From positions 1 through 5,833 of the forward strand of contig PMST01000015.1 of the NCBI GenBank assembly GCA_003168295.1: a stretch of DNA of 5,833 bases. Direction: 5' to 3'. Positions 1 to 5,603 of the stretch are shown here, piece by piece. Each line of letters opens with the position of its first letter. Position 1 is the first letter of the stretch. Under the pieces are notes generated by a model. That model was not told the origin of the DNA and searched no databases. It saw nothing but the letters and a program-made list of their open reading frames with translations. A program made the position numbers and the translations under genes. Source of the DNA: Actinomycetota bacterium. GTDB lineage: Bacteria; Actinomycetota; Actinomycetes; Streptosporangiales; Streptosporangiaceae.

Positions 1-1
1 G

Positions 2-922
2 CACGGCCACGGCGCCCGGGTCGACCAGCTCGCCCCGGTTCCCGGCGGGGTGGTCGCGCATATCAGCGACATCTCGACCGGCAGCACCTACGGCGCGCTC
101 GGCCGCGTGATCTTCATTCCCGCCCCGGCCGCCCCCGCTCGGGTCATCGCCCGGGCAACCATGATCGCGGTCGGCCCTGGCGGCCGGCAAATATGGGTGC
201 AAACCGCCATCCAGCCCGTGCGGAACCGAGCGGGCGTGCCAGCGGGTTTCAGGAGCCCGACCTGGGCGGTCAACCTGGCCGGCCGCCGGGTCAGCCCGGT
301 GCTCCACCTGCCGTTCGGGCTGGTCGGCGCCACCGAATCCGGGCCGCTGACGCAGAATCTGCGTACCGGGCAGCTGCAGCTGTGGAACGGCGCGACCGGC
401 CGGCCGATCCGGATGAGCCTGCCCGCGGACGCGAGTTTCATCGCGGCGGGGCGCGACAAGGTGATCTCGTGGTCGTGCGGCGGCACCTGCCAGCTGGATG
501 TCACCGACCTGACCACCGGCACCGACGCTGCCGTGGAGCTGCCACGGACCTGGGTACCACCGTCCGAGACATACCCTCCGCCGCCGGCCAGTTTCGACCC
601 GTCAGGCCAGCAGCTCGCTTTCCCGCTTAACCGCGTCGACGCCGCGGGTACCACCACCGCGGAGGACTTGTTCGTAGCCGACACCGCGACCGGGACACTG
701 CGCGTGGTCCCCGGCAGGCCGTTGCCTCTTGCCTCGTCTCCCACGACAGAACGCGTCCAGCTGGTCGGCTCGTGGGACCGGCAGGGGCTGCTATGGGTGC
801 TGGCGATGAGTCCGGACAACGGCTACTACCAGCTCGGATCTTGGACCGGCGCCGGGCCGTTGCGCACCTTCACGCCCGCCCAGGGCAGCCCGACGGCGCT
901 GTCGGCTCCCGGACCGGGCTAG
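2..922 (+). CDS. beta-propeller-like (WD40/TolB-like) protein, 5' end outside window
   Basis: The reading frame is open from the first complete codon (base 2) to the TAG at 920-922, giving 306 visible residues. The true start lies upstream; the GTG at base 50 has no reason to be the start. The visible part has short repeated blade-like signatures, numbered from base 2: TGQLQLWNGATG near 123-134, CQLDVTDLTTG at 163-173 just after a C-G-G-T-C pair of cysteines, SFDPSGQQLAF at 197-207, LFVADTATG at 223-231 and GSWDRQGLLWVL at 256-267. Alternating strands with D-x-x-TG turns and 'DPSG..LAF' are typical of TolB/WD40-like propellers, which usually act as binding or scaffold domains. No membrane segment is visible, and any signal or lipoprotein peptide would be off the window. 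Codon use is strongly G/C-ending, like the main regulator. The fold class is fairly likely; the specific function is unknown. Confidence 0.75.
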   Translation, partial: HGHGARVDQLAPVPGGVVAHISDISTGSTYGALGRVIFIPAPAAPARVIARATMIAVGPGGRQIWVQTAIQPVRNRAGVPAGFRSPTWAVNLAGRRVSPVLHLPFGLVGATESGPLTQNLRTGQLQLWNGATGRPIRMSLPADASFIAAGRDKVISWSCGGTCQLDVTDLTTGTDAAVELPRTWVPPSETYPPPPASFDPSGQQLAFPLNRVDAAGTTTAEDLFVADTATGTLRVVPGRPLPLASSPTTERVQLVGSWDRQGLLWVLAMSPDNGYYQLGSWTGAGPLRTFTPAQGSPTALSAPGPG

Positions 923-1036
923 CCGCCGACCTGAGACAACCCCCGCGCACCGGCGCGAAGACTAAAGCAAACGCTCTTACAGGCCACTAGAACCAGATAT
1001 TACTCAGCGTGTATACCAAGGGAATAGAGGCTATCG
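923..1036 (+). promoter_or_regulatory. intergenic gap with possible weak hairpin and promoter
   Basis: This gap is clearly richer in A/T than its flanks from about 958 to 1036, which suits a promoter for the 110-residue gene. A small stem (CGCGC 944-948 / GCGCG 953-957, 4-base loop) follows the stop of the upstream gene and could be a weak terminator. A loose promoter match is TTACAG (977-982) with TATTAC (998-1003), but the 15-base spacing is short. TATACC (1012-1017) is an alternative -10 with no good -35. No element is convincing alone. The change in composition and the strong downstream ribosome site make a transcription start here plausible. Confidence 0.25.
1026..1030 (+). promoter_or_regulatory. 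ribosome binding site AGAGG
   Basis: AGAGG lies 6 bases before the ATG at 1037. The spacing is suitable and it selects that start for the 110-residue protein. Confidence 0.55.
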
Positions 1037-1369
1037 ATGGCGGTTACGTCCATACAGATCCGGAATTACGATTACTACGTATTCTCGTCGCGTGGCTCAT
1101 CGGACCCCGCGAGCGCGGTCATCTTGCTGTATGAGGCGAACAACACGCGAATTGCATCGCTGTTCTTCGCCGAGGATGACCAAGTCATGATCCCTGCGGG
1201 ATACGCCCAAGGTCGGTATCTCCTGGCTTACACCTACGCGGATCTCCCGGTCATCATCGACATGTTGAGGAACGAGACCCCGGTCTTCCTTATCGTTGAC
1301 CCCACAGGCGCCGTCGATAACTGGCGGATTTCGACGTCCGAGGAACCCGTAGGGGAAGGTGAGCACTGA
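1037..1369 (+). CDS. 110-residue protein of unknown function, ending EPVGEGEH
   Basis: ATG at 1037 with AGAGG 6 bases upstream; stop TGA 1367-1369. The protein is acidic, has no signal peptide or membrane segment and is probably cytoplasmic. It opens with IQIRNYDYYVFSSRG, has several likely beta strands (AVILLYE, IASLFFAE, YLLAYTYA, VFLIVD), one likely helix around LPVIIDMLRNE (about 70-80) and a polar tail ending ISTSEEPVGEGEH. From memory, small hypothetical proteins with an 'LRNE.PV' segment and a C-terminal 'EPVGE' occur in other bacteria, but I cannot name a family or a role. By hand count about 29 of 110 codons end in A or T, far more than in the large regulator, which suggests a different origin or weaker codon selection. 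The next small ORF overlaps its end by 11 bases, suggesting coupled translation. That this is a real gene is likely; its function is unknown. Confidence 0.75.
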   Translation: MAVTSIQIRNYDYYVFSSRGSSDPASAVILLYEANNTRIASLFFAEDDQVMIPAGYAQGRYLLAYTYADLPVIIDMLRNETPVFLIVDPTGAVDNWRISTSEEPVGEGEH

Positions 1370-1472
1370 GCCCGGATGTGCGTGGCACGATGCCTTTTAC
1401 CTGGTTGGTCGCGCCGAGGTCCATTACGCTGCCCTGGTCATACTCCGGCAAGCGGCCGACGTCACGACCTGA
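1359..1472 (+). CDS. 37-residue small ORF overlapping the preceding gene
   Basis: GTG at 1359 begins inside the last codons of the 110-residue gene (11-base overlap, different frame) and the ORF runs to TGA 1470-1472. The purine-rich stretch AGGGGAAG (1351-1358) could serve as ribosome site, although it is very close to the GTG. The peptide starts MSTEPGCAWHDAFYLVGRAE and ends in an amphipathic, probably helical stretch containing AALVILRQAAD. About 11 of 37 codons end in A/T, matching the preceding gene and unlike the flanking high-GC genes, so the two appear to belong together. The overlapping layout argues for a translationally coupled pair. It could instead be the remnant C-terminus of a longer gene, or a chance ORF. 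No known family is recognised. Confidence 0.4.
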   Translation: MSTEPGCAWHDAFYLVGRAEVHYAALVILRQAADVTT

Positions 1473-1703
1473 TCTCTACGAGTTAATCCTGGTTAGTTGC
1501 ATGGATGGATGGCGCGCAGATTCTCTGTTTCTGGGTGTCATGGAACGGGCCGTTTGGCGAGGGCAGCGGCGGGGCACTGGGTGGATGGCATGGCGTTGGC
1601 AGGCTCGTCATCGGCGCGTCTGTGTACGGCTGGCTGTACGCGGACCGCCGTCGGCGCTTATGGTACGGGCGTGGGGTGGAGTGCACCGGCCACAATGGCC
1701 GGT
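1473..1703. other. no convincing gene; possible upstream region of the regulator block
   Basis: The start (about 1473-1510) is relatively AT-rich and carries a short GATG tandem (ATGGATGGATGG near 1501-1512). Two + frames stay open through this stretch but neither shows recognisable motifs or consistent codon use. One frame contains 'AAAGHWVDGMALA', which loosely resembles AAGHLGGPGMILA in the cyclase-ATPase linker of the downstream regulator. The P-loop relic might therefore extend further upstream in a more decayed form, but this is weak. Confidence 0.3.
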
Positions 1704-1704
1704 G
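1684..1704. repeat. perfect 9-bp inverted repeat (hairpin) at the relic boundary
   Basis: CACCGGCCA (1684-1692) and TGGCCGGTG (1696-1704) are exact reverse complements separated by CAA. The right arm ends where recognisable similarity to the downstream P-loop region begins. It could be an RNA hairpin (terminator or attenuator without a T tract), a protein-binding palindrome or a scar of the rearrangement. The sequence alone does not decide. Confidence 0.6.
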
Positions 1705-1948
1705 GCGTACATGGCTTCCCGGCTGCGCTGATGAGTTTTGCCGGCCGGGCCGGACCGGTGCGCAAGGTCGCGGGGCTGTCGGAGGGCTACCGGCTGGTGA
1801 CGGTGACCGAGCCGGGCGGTTGGGGGAAGCCGGGGCCGGCCGGCGGGGGGTCGCGCGGCGGGCGGCCTGCCAGTTCGCGAACGGGATGTGGCTGGCGGCA
1901 GCGCAAGACCCGGCGCGGGTGGCCTGCGGCGGGTGCTGGGCGGGCCGC
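1704..1948 (+). pseudogene. decayed copy of LuxR-regulator P-loop ATPase region
   Basis: In the frame starting at 1704 the translation VHGFPAALMSFAGR...RLVTVTEPGGWGKP aligns with VHGWPAALTSFIGR...RLVTVTGPGGSGKT of the downstream regulator (its residues about 215-256), with about 32 identities in 46 positions by hand count. A 19-base stretch is identical (1789-1807 and 2673-2691). The Walker A motif is broken: GPGGSGKT has become EPGGWGKP (1809-1832), losing the catalytic-loop Thr. Between 1833 and 1873 the copy is 2 bases longer than its partner, shifting the frame. Similarity then continues in the other frame as FANGMWL...AQDPARVA against FADGAWL...VQDAGQVPA, with about 9 bases missing. The relic runs directly into the ATG of the intact gene. 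There is no start, cyclase domain or downstream ATPase, so it is a non-functional fragment of a paralogue or a partial duplication. Confidence 0.75.
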
Positions 1949-4900
1949 ATGAGCGGACCTCCGGCCGGGGCGGTCACGTTCCTGTTTAGCGACGTCGACG
2001 GTTCGACGCGGCTGGTCAAGGCACTGCGCGAGCGGTACCCGCAGGTGCTGGCTGAGTACCGGCGCCTGGTCCGCGCCGCCGTCGCCGCCCGCGGCGGCCA
2101 TGAGGTCGACACCCAGGGCGACGCGTTCTTCGGCGCGTTCGGCGCCGCGAAGCAGGCCGTGCTGTGCGCGCTGGATATCCAGCGAGCCCTGGGAGCCCAT
2201 CCGTGGCCGGGCGGCGGGCAGGTCCGGGTGCGGATCGGCATTCACACCGGGCAGGCGGTCCCGGCCGGGGGGGCCTACACGGGCCTGGCGGTGCACCGGG
2301 CGGCGCGGATCTGCGCCGCCGCCGACGGCGGCCAGGTGCTGATCTCCCAGGCGACGCAGACCTTGATCGAGGATGAGGAGGGGGAGCCGGGGTTCACGCT
2401 GGTGGACGCGGGCGAGCACCAGCTGAAGGACCTCGACCGGCCGGTGCGGCTGTTCCAGCTGGCCGCGGCCGGGCTGGAGGCATCATCCCTGCTGGCCGCC
2501 GGCCCGCAGGCCGCCGGGCATCTCGGCGGGCCGGGCATGATCCTGGCCGCGCGAGAAGCCCACCCGGATGCGGAGGGCAGGACGGCGGTGGTGCACGGGT
2601 GGCCGGCGGCACTGACGAGTTTCATCGGCCGCGACGAACCGGTACGCGGGGTAGCAGGCCTGCTCGAGAAGCACCGGCTGGTGACGGTGACTGGGCCGGG
2701 CGGTTCGGGGAAGACCCGGCTGGCCGGCGAGGTGGCGAAAGAGGTGGCGGGCCGGTTCGCGGACGGCGCGTGGCTGGTGGAGCTGGCGCCGGTGCAAGAC
2801 GCGGGGCAGGTCCCGGCGGTGGTGGCGGCGGCGCTGGGGGTCCGGGAGCAGCCGGGAGTGCCGGCGGCCGAGGCGGTGGCGCGGGTGCTGTCGCGCCAGC
2901 AGCTCCTGCTGGTGCTGGATAACTGTGAGCATGTGATCGGCGCGGCCGCGCAGCTGTGCGCCGGGCTGCTGGCGGCGTGTGATGATGTGCGGGTGCTGGC
3001 GACCAGCCGGGAGCCGCTGGCGATGGCCGGGGAGGCCCGGTACCGGCTGGGGCCGCTGACGCTGCCCGCCGCCGGTGACGCCGCGGCCGGGGACTGTGAG
3101 GCGGTGGCGCTGTTCGCGGACCGGGCCCGCCGGGCTGACGCGCATTTCGTGCTGGACGGCCAGACCGGGCCGGCGGCGGCCACGATCGTGGCGAGGCTGG
3201 ACGGGATGCCGCTGGCGATCGAGCTGGCGGCGGCGCGGGTGGAGGCGCTGGGCGTGGCCGGGCTGCTGGACCGCCTCGATGACCGGTTCGCGCTGCTGAC
3301 CGGCGCAGACCGGCTGGCGCCGGATCGGCAGCGGTCGCTTGCCGCCACGGTGGAGTGGAGCTATCAGCTGCTCGATGAACAGGAACGGCGGGCGTTCCGT
3401 CGGCTGTCGGTGTTCCCCGGACCGTTCACGCTGGAGGCCGCTGAGGCGGTCGCGGGGGGAGACGCCGAGGGTGCCGTGCTGCGGCTGGTCGACTGCTCGC
3501 TGGTGAACCCGCCACGAGCCGGCCTAGATGGCCGGTCCCGCTATCTGATGCTGGAAACCCTGCGCGCTTACGGCGCCGGGCTGCTGGCCGAGTCGGGAGA
3601 ACAGGATGAGCCCGCTGCTGCGCTGGCCGGGTACGCGCTGCGGGTCGCCGAGGAAGCCGCGGCGGGCATGGAGACCGTCGCGGGGGAGGCGGCCGCGGCT
3701 CGTCGGCTGGACGCCGAGGACGCGACCATGCGGCAGGCGTTGGCCTGGGTCATGGGACGTGACCCGGACATGGCGCTGCGGCTGGCGATCGCGCTGGCGC
3801 CGTGGTGGTTCCTGCGCGGCCGGGCACCTGGTCAGTACCCGGTCCTTCGTGCGGCGGCCGGCCAGGCCGAGACGGGCGGCGACGCATGGTGTACCGCGCA
3901 GTGGTGGCTCGGCATGGCGGCACTGTCCTCCGGTGATCTGAGCGCGGCGCTGGGCCACTTCACCGCGATCCGGGATGCTGTCGCGGACCGTGGAGCGTCG
4001 CGGGCTCTGGCGGAGTGCCTCGGCGGCCGGTCGACGACGTTGTCGAACCTTGGCCGGGCCACCGAGGCGGCCGAAGATGGCCGCCGTTGCCTGGCCGTGG
4101 CCCTCGAGATCGGCTACCCGTACGGCCAGTCGCTCGCGCTGGATGGCCTCGCCATCGCCGCGGCCTACGCGGGCGACATCGACACCGCCCTGGAACTGCA
4201 GCGGCGGGCGCAGCAGATCCCCGACCTTCCCGGCTGGATGACCCGGAACCGGAGCACCATCCTGGCCACCTGGCTGACCGAGACTGGAGACCTGGCCCTC
4301 GCCGAGGACATCTGCGCGGAAGGGCTGGCCCAGTCCCGGGACGCCGGCGACCCATGGAACATCGCCTGCCAGCTGATCGCGCTGGCCGACCTGGACCGGC
4401 GAGCGGGCCGCATGGAGGACGCCGCGGCCCACCTGCGGGAAGCAACCCAGATCGTCGCGCGCGGCGGCACCTGGCTCGAGCTGGAAAGCATCCTGGACTG
4501 CTGCGGGCACCTGTGCGGCGCGACCGGACGCCACGCCGAAGCCCTCACGCTGCGGGCCGCCATGGCGCCGCTCTCCCATCCGGCAAGCACGGAAGAAACC
4601 ACCTATTGGGTGACCCGCCACCGGGAGGCCCAGCGCGAGGCGCGGGATGCGCTCGGACCGGATCGCGCCCGCGCGGCCGAGGAACGCGGCGCGGCGATGA
4701 GCCGTGCCGTCGTCATCGAATACGTGCTGCTGCTCACCGCGCCGGCGCAGCAGGCCGTTAGCCTGCCGGACCCAGGCGCGGCCATGGGCCAGCTCAGCGC
4801 CCGGGAACGGGAGCTCGTCACCCTGGTCGCCCAGGGCCGCACCGACGCGCAGATCGCCGGCCAGCTGTACATCAGCATCCGTACCGTCCGCTCCCATCTG

Positions 4901-4978
4901 GACCGGATCCGGGACAAGACGGGATGCCGCCGCCGCGCCGACCTGACCCGCCTTGCCCTCAGCGCCGAGCTGGTCTAG
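1949..4978 (+). CDS. cyclase-like / P-loop ATPase / TPR-like / LuxR-type transcriptional regulator
   Basis: A 1009-residue cytoplasmic regulator of the large ATP-binding LuxR kind with an N-terminal class III cyclase domain, like M. tuberculosis Rv0386, Rv1358 and Rv2488c. ATG 1949 is chosen because MSGPPAGAVTFLFSDVDGST is the usual start of such cyclase domains; the frame is open upstream only through the relic, and the ribosome site is weak. Cyclase domain about 8-170: metal Asp D15 and D58 (DTQGDAFF) and Arg R120 are present, but the substrate Lys is D54, the substrate Asp is apparently A109, and the usual Asn is H116 (VHRAAR). ATPase: LTSFIGR 222-228, Walker A GPGGSGKT 249-256, Walker B LLLVLDN 319-325, TSREPL 352-357, GMPLAIELAAAR 419-430. 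Helical TPR-like repeats occupy about 600-890. The C-terminal LuxR/NarL helix-turn-helix is at about 948-1006 (LSARERELVTLVAQGRTDAQ, recognition helix near SIRTVRSHL). Probably an ATP- or ligand-gated transcription factor; the effector and targets are unknown. The neighbouring membrane-protein promoter is a likely target. Confidence 0.93.
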   Translation: MSGPPAGAVTFLFSDVDGSTRLVKALRERYPQVLAEYRRLVRAAVAARGGHEVDTQGDAFFGAFGAAKQAVLCALDIQRALGAHPWPGGGQVRVRIGIHTGQAVPAGGAYTGLAVHRAARICAAADGGQVLISQATQTLIEDEEGEPGFTLVDAGEHQLKDLDRPVRLFQLAAAGLEASSLLAAGPQAAGHLGGPGMILAAREAHPDAEGRTAVVHGWPAALTSFIGRDEPVRGVAGLLEKHRLVTVTGPGGSGKTRLAGEVAKEVAGRFADGAWLVELAPVQDAGQVPAVVAAALGVREQPGVPAAEAVARVLSRQQLLLVLDNCEHVIGAAAQLCAGLLAACDDVRVLATSREPLAMAGEARYRLGPLTLPAAGDAAAGDCEAVALFADRARRADAHFVLDGQTGPAAATIVARLDGMPLAIELAAARVEALGVAGLLDRLDDRFALLTGADRLAPDRQRSLAATVEWSYQLLDEQERRAFRRLSVFPGPFTLEAAEAVAGGDAEGAVLRLVDCSLVNPPRAGLDGRSRYLMLETLRAYGAGLLAESGEQDEPAAALAGYALRVAEEAAAGMETVAGEAAAARRLDAEDATMRQALAWVMGRDPDMALRLAIALAPWWFLRGRAPGQYPVLRAAAGQAETGGDAWCTAQWWLGMAALSSGDLSAALGHFTAIRDAVADRGASRALAECLGGRSTTLSNLGRATEAAEDGRRCLAVALEIGYPYGQSLALDGLAIAAAYAGDIDTALELQRRAQQIPDLPGWMTRNRSTILATWLTETGDLALAEDICAEGLAQSRDAGDPWNIACQLIALADLDRRAGRMEDAAAHLREATQIVARGGTWLELESILDCCGHLCGATGRHAEALTLRAAMAPLSHPASTEETTYWVTRHREAQREARDALGPDRARAAEERGAAMSRAVVIEYVLLLTAPAQQAVSLPDPGAAMGQLSARERELVTLVAQGRTDAQIAGQLYISIRTVRSHLDRIRDKTGCRRRADLTRLALSAELV

Positions 4979-5006
4979 CCCGGTCCTGACCACCGCCCGG
5001 TCCGGG
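4979..5006 (+). repeat. 8-bp direct repeat and short stem after the regulator stop
   Basis: CCCGGTCC occurs at 4979-4986 and again at 4996-5003. The second copy is part of a tiny stem CCCGG (4996-5000) / CCGGG (5002-5006) with a one-base centre. It is too small to call a terminator with confidence and may be incidental in such GC-rich DNA. Confidence 0.25.
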
Positions 5007-5013
5007 CATGTGT

Positions 5014-5050
5014 GGGTAGTCCTACCCCGAAGGCGCATTAGGGGTAACCC
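5014..5050. promoter_or_regulatory. clustered GGGTA/TACCC inverted repeats, candidate operator
   Basis: Three overlapping symmetries lie within 37 bases. GGGTAG (5014-5019) pairs with CTACCC (5022-5027) across TC. TACCCC (5023-5028) pairs with GGGGTA (5041-5046) across 12 bases. GGGT (5042-5045) pairs with ACCC (5047-5050) around one A. This is more A/T-containing and more ordered than the surrounding DNA, and it sits about 90-120 bases before the membrane-protein start and just after the LuxR-type regulator. NarL/LuxR-type proteins are known to bind TAC-rich heptamers (NarL: TACYYMT), so an operator for this regulator is a reasonable inference. An RNA structure in the leader is the alternative. 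Confidence 0.5.
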
Positions 5051-5125
5051 GGCCCCTGCCCCGCATGCCGCCCCGGCGCGGAGCCTGTGGGAACAAGGCC
5101 GCAACAACCGGCCACGTTCCAGCAC

Positions 5126-5130
5126 AGGAG
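5126..5130 (+). promoter_or_regulatory. ribosome binding site AGGAG
   Basis: AGGAG ends 6 bases before ATG 5137, and the following AAG extends the purine run. It decides for this start over the in-frame ATG at 5065, which has no such site. Confidence 0.8.
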
Positions 5131-5136
5131 AAGACC

Positions 5137-5490
5137 ATGATCACCACGCTTCCCCATCCGGAAACTCCCCCGAGCACAGCAGCCGCACAGGCTGGCGCAC
5201 GCCCCGGCCGGCTCGCCGCGGCCCTCGCCGCAGTCACCTGCGGCTTGCTGGCCCTCGTCGCCGCCAGCCCCGCCGCCTTCGCGCGACCGGTACCGCCGCC
5301 AGGAGGATCGTGGACCACTTCCGTCACGCCGCTAGCGCCGGCCACCGTCCGCGTGATCAGCACAGGCGGCATGGCGGGCTGGCAGATCGCCCTGATCGCC
5401 ATCGGCGCCGCCCTGGTCGCGGCCGCCGCTGCCATCCTGCTGGACCGGACGCTGGCCGGCCGCCGTGGCGCCGCCACAACGAGCGCCTGA
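5137..5490 (+). CDS. small secreted-then-anchored membrane protein, function unknown
   Basis: 117 residues; ATG 5137 is preceded by AGGAG at good spacing; stop TGA 5488-5490. The N-terminus is polar with Arg residues (ARPGR 21-25), then a hydrophobic stretch about 26-46 (LAAALAAV..GLLALVAA) and A-F-A at 47-49, which looks like a signal peptide with cleavage near residue 49. A short Pro/Thr/Val-rich exposed segment follows (about 50-80). A second hydrophobic helix, GWQIALIAIG to ILL (about 81-102), is followed by the basic tail DRTLAGRR. The predicted form is a single-pass protein with about 30 residues outside and a short cytoplasmic tail. Small actinomycete proteins with 'GM.GWQIALIA.GAAL.A' are familiar from memory, often near LuxR-type regulators, but no function is known to me. 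Its position directly after the regulator and the inverted-repeat cluster suggests it is a regulated target. Confidence 0.82.
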   Translation: MITTLPHPETPPSTAAAQAGARPGRLAAALAAVTCGLLALVAASPAAFARPVPPPGGSWTTSVTPLAPATVRVISTGGMAGWQIALIAIGAALVAAAAAILLDRTLAGRRGAATTSA

Positions 5491-5502
5491 CGCGTCCGCC
5501 GC

Positions 5503-5557
5503 CTGGGCAGGACACCAGCCGCGTCCGGATCCCGCCAGGATCCGGACGCGGGCCCAG
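5503..5557 (+). terminator. strong stem-loop after the membrane-protein gene
   Basis: CCGCGTCCGGATCC (5519-5532) and GGATCCGGACGCGG (5538-5551) are perfect 14-bp arms around a 5-base loop. An outer pair, CTGGGC (5503-5508) / GCCCAG (5552-5557), extends it with a one-sided bulge at 5509-5518. It starts 13 bases after the stop codon. There is no T run, but actinomycete terminators often lack one. It is symmetric, so it could also serve a convergent gene. Confidence 0.65.
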
Positions 5558-5564
5558 CCGGATA

Positions 5565-5603
5565 GGCCGAGGCTGTGCCGCAGGCAACCACACGCCCTCG
5601 GCC
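5565..5603. terminator. second stem-loop, possible bidirectional terminator
   Basis: GGCCGAGG (5565-5572) pairs with CCTCGGCC (5596-5603). Inside it TGTG (5574-5577) pairs with CACA (5589-5592), giving an interrupted long stem. It lies 13 bases after the first hairpin. Two hairpins in tandem suit a terminator region, perhaps between convergent genes if the minus-strand fragment at the window edge is real. Confidence 0.4.

Noticed and set aside
1378..1731. A 117-residue + strand ORF across the end of the small-gene block
   Set aside because: It runs across the composition change, overlaps the better-supported 37-residue ORF and the relic hairpin, becomes rich in Trp/Arg without motifs, and lacks a ribosome site.
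1505..1948. An N-terminal extension of 148 residues for the large regulator, in the same open frame
   Set aside because: The stretch has no recognisable domain, its second half is the out-of-phase relic of the P-loop region, and cyclase domains of this family begin right at the sequence after ATG 1949.
2275..3348. Long minus-strand ORF inside the regulator
   Set aside because: Its Ser/Ala/Pro/Arg-rich translation with no motif is the typical antisense shadow of a GC-rich gene.
3524..5125. A 533-residue minus-strand ORF opposite the regulator's C-terminal half
   Set aside because: The + strand there encodes clear TPR-like and LuxR helix-turn-helix sequence; the minus translation is low-complexity Arg/Gly/Gln-rich without a domain.
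5065..5136. A 24-residue upstream extension of the membrane protein from ATG 5065
   Set aside because: It has no ribosome site and would put a basic non-signal stretch before the signal peptide, whereas ATG 5137 has AGGAG at ideal spacing.
5519..5551. The 14-bp inverted repeat as an insertion-sequence end or attachment site
   Set aside because: The arms are separated by only 5 bases, there is no transposase or integrase in the window, and the position right after a stop codon fits a terminator better.
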